A stretch of DNA of 15,250 nt, taken from the NCBI GenBank assembly GCA_029287105.1, contig JARFRT010000248.1:1-15250 (forward strand), in the 5' to 3' direction. This stretch comes from Akkermansiaceae bacterium. GTDB taxonomy: Bacteria > Verrucomicrobiota > Verrucomicrobiia > Verrucomicrobiales > Akkermansiaceae. The stretch's first letter is position 1, and the number at the start of each line of letters is the position of its first letter. The translations under genes and the position numbers were made by a program. Positions 14,459-15,250 of this stretch are shown piece by piece. The notes beneath the pieces are model-generated. The model searched no databases. It was given only the letters and a program-made list of their open reading frames with translations, and was not told the origin of the DNA.

Positions 14459-15250
14459 ATGAAACCAAAACCTCTGACCATCTCCATCGCCGTGATCGTT
14501 CTGGCGATTGCCGCTTTCTTCGCGATCTCCTCAAGCCGCAAGGACAGCAACGGGGACAGCACCCCGGATGCCGCCCAAACCCGAAGCGGCACGATCCGCG
14601 ATGATACCCCGCGGCATACCCGCTCCCAACACCGGTCCGGCACGACCACCACCAACATGGAATGGGAGGAAAAAATCGATTTCGTCCTTAGTTCCGACTC
14701 CATTTCTGCCGAAAAAGCAACCCGCACCCTGCTCGGTATCGCCCTCGACCCCGAGGCCCCTCTCCCCGTCCGCAACGACGCCCTCGAACACGCACTCAAT
14801 CTCGTCGAGGACGAGGATTTCCAAACCATCCAAAACATCATGGGCACGAAGGACAAAGAGCTTCCCGAACTACTCGTTCAAACCATCCTCGATGACACCT
14901 TGAACCGCAGCGACGCCATACAACTCACCACCGCCCTCAAGATCATCCCCGGCCAACACACCGCCGTCATCGAAGAAGCCGTCGAACTGCTCGAATTCCA
15001 CCTCGAAATCGAACTCGGTGAAGATCAGGCCGAAGTCGAATCCGAGCCGCTGGTTCTGGCGGACTTCGTAGAACAGGCCGATCCCCACGGCGGAGTCCGC
15101 CTCGGTGGTCGTGTTGACCCCGAGGACGAACATCTGAGTGTCCGCGGTGGGATTGGCGAATTCGATGAACCCCCGGAAGGTGCCGTCCGGGGTGCCGGCG
15201 AGCGCCGCCTGGAACGTCATGAGAAGCATCACTGCCAGGCCGAACAAGCG
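14459..15250 (+). CDS. hypothetical membrane-anchored protein, helical-repeat-like (runs off right edge; 3' part suspect)
   Basis: An ATG at 14459 opens a frame without a stop to the window end (264 codons). Residues 1-23 are a clear N-terminal membrane anchor or signal (LTISIAVIVLAIAAFFAIS). A Ser/Thr/Asp/Arg-rich spacer follows to about residue 68. Then come amphipathic helix pairs (MEWEEKIDFVLSSD, APLPVRNDALEHALNLVED, LPELLVQTILDDTLNRSDA, AVIEEAVELLEFHLEIELGED), recalling short helical-repeat proteins seen in Verrucomicrobia. I do not recognise a family. From roughly residue 190 (base ~15025) the composition turns to Gly/Arg/Pro/Glu/His-rich text that reads as the antisense of the minus-strand signal-peptide gene. 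The real gene is probably cut there, so its true C-terminus is not in this window. It lies 109 bases after waaG; no terminator or other signal is visible in that gap. Confidence 0.55.
   Translation, partial: MKPKPLTISIAVIVLAIAAFFAISSSRKDSNGDSTPDAAQTRSGTIRDDTPRHTRSQHRSGTTTTNMEWEEKIDFVLSSDSISAEKATRTLLGIALDPEAPLPVRNDALEHALNLVEDEDFQTIQNIMGTKDKELPELLVQTILDDTLNRSDAIQLTTALKIIPGQHTAVIEEAVELLEFHLEIELGEDQAEVESEPLVLADFVEQADPHGGVRLGGRVDPEDEHLSVRGGIGEFDEPPEGAVRGAGERRLERHEKHHCQAEQA
14990..15040. other. probable chimeric or rearrangement junction
   Basis: To the left the plus strand reads as sensible protein (AVELLEFHLEIELGED). To the right the minus strand reads as sensible protein (signal peptide and beta strands). 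Neither gene has a stop here, and both run through this zone in opposite directions. Around 15003-15035 the bases give acceptable text on both strands, as expected when two unrelated sequences are joined over a short stretch of shared bases. Confidence 0.5.
15000..15250 (-). CDS. N-terminal part of an exported barrel-like protein (partial, antisense to the preceding gene)
   Basis: Read on the minus strand from the right edge, the sequence gives a good signal peptide (FGLAVMLLMTFQAALAG, charged residue just before, AxA-type cleavage end). It is followed by about 60 residues of alternating hydrophobic/polar strands with aromatic ends (TFRGFIEFANP, QMFVLGVNTTTEAD, AVGIGLFYEV, RLGFDFGLIFTEF). This looks like the start of an outer-membrane or periplasmic beta-rich protein. 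The start codon is at the edge (TTG at 15247) or beyond it. The frame stays open down to 14870, but below about 15000 it is only the shadow of the plus-strand gene, so I give an approximate lower limit. I cannot name the family. Confidence 0.5.

Overview
The window looks like a piece of a Verrucomicrobia-type (PVC group) Gram-negative genome. The evidence is a putative Na+/H+ antiporter of a kind I associate with that group, an ECF sigma factor next to a membrane-anchored YfbK-type von Willebrand A protein, very few recognisable Shine-Dalgarno sites, and a set of lipid A/LPS-core genes that requires an outer membrane. The assignment rests on gene content only, so it is moderate confidence. There are no rRNA or tRNA genes, insertion sequences or CRISPR arrays that I can see. 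Coding density is high and no gap between genes exceeds about 150 bases.

Layout. Positions 1-842 (minus) hold the N-terminal part of a multi-pass antiporter that runs off the left edge. Positions 985-2181 (plus) encode a two-HKD phospholipase D/cardiolipin synthase-like enzyme. Positions 2221-5047 (minus) form a two-gene unit, an ECF sigma factor followed by a 748-residue VWA/DUF3520 protein with a short cytoplasmic N-terminus and one membrane helix. Positions 5150-7357 (plus) encode the primosomal helicase PriA.

Positions 7415-12309 (plus) are a tight run of four genes with gaps of 13-21 bases: an OppF-like ABC ATPase, an LpxL-like acyltransferase with an unusual C-terminal extension, an LtaS/EptA-like membrane phosphotransferase of the sulfatase fold, and an atypical kinase-fold protein of the LPS-core ('toluene tolerance') type. 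A WaaP (RfaP) heptose kinase lies convergent to it (minus). It is transcribed divergently from a WaaG (RfaG) glycosyltransferase at 13252-14349. Together 8237-14349 make a coherent lipid A/inner-core assembly and phosphorylation island, with acylation, head-group transfer, two kinases and one sugar transferase.

Two structures are not explained by ordinary genes. First, the upstream regions of priA and of the ABC ATPase carry the same T/G-rich leader, made of 14-base units based on GGTATTTGGYGTTT and ending exactly 11 bases before both start codons. Second, in the last ~250 bases a plausible plus-strand gene (from 14459) turns into nonsense while the minus strand reads as the start of an exported barrel-like protein. 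The simplest reading is an artificial or recombinational junction near 14990-15040, so the right end of the window should not be trusted as contiguous. I see no clearly new defence or mobile system here. The most unusual biology is the envelope island and the repeat-type leaders.
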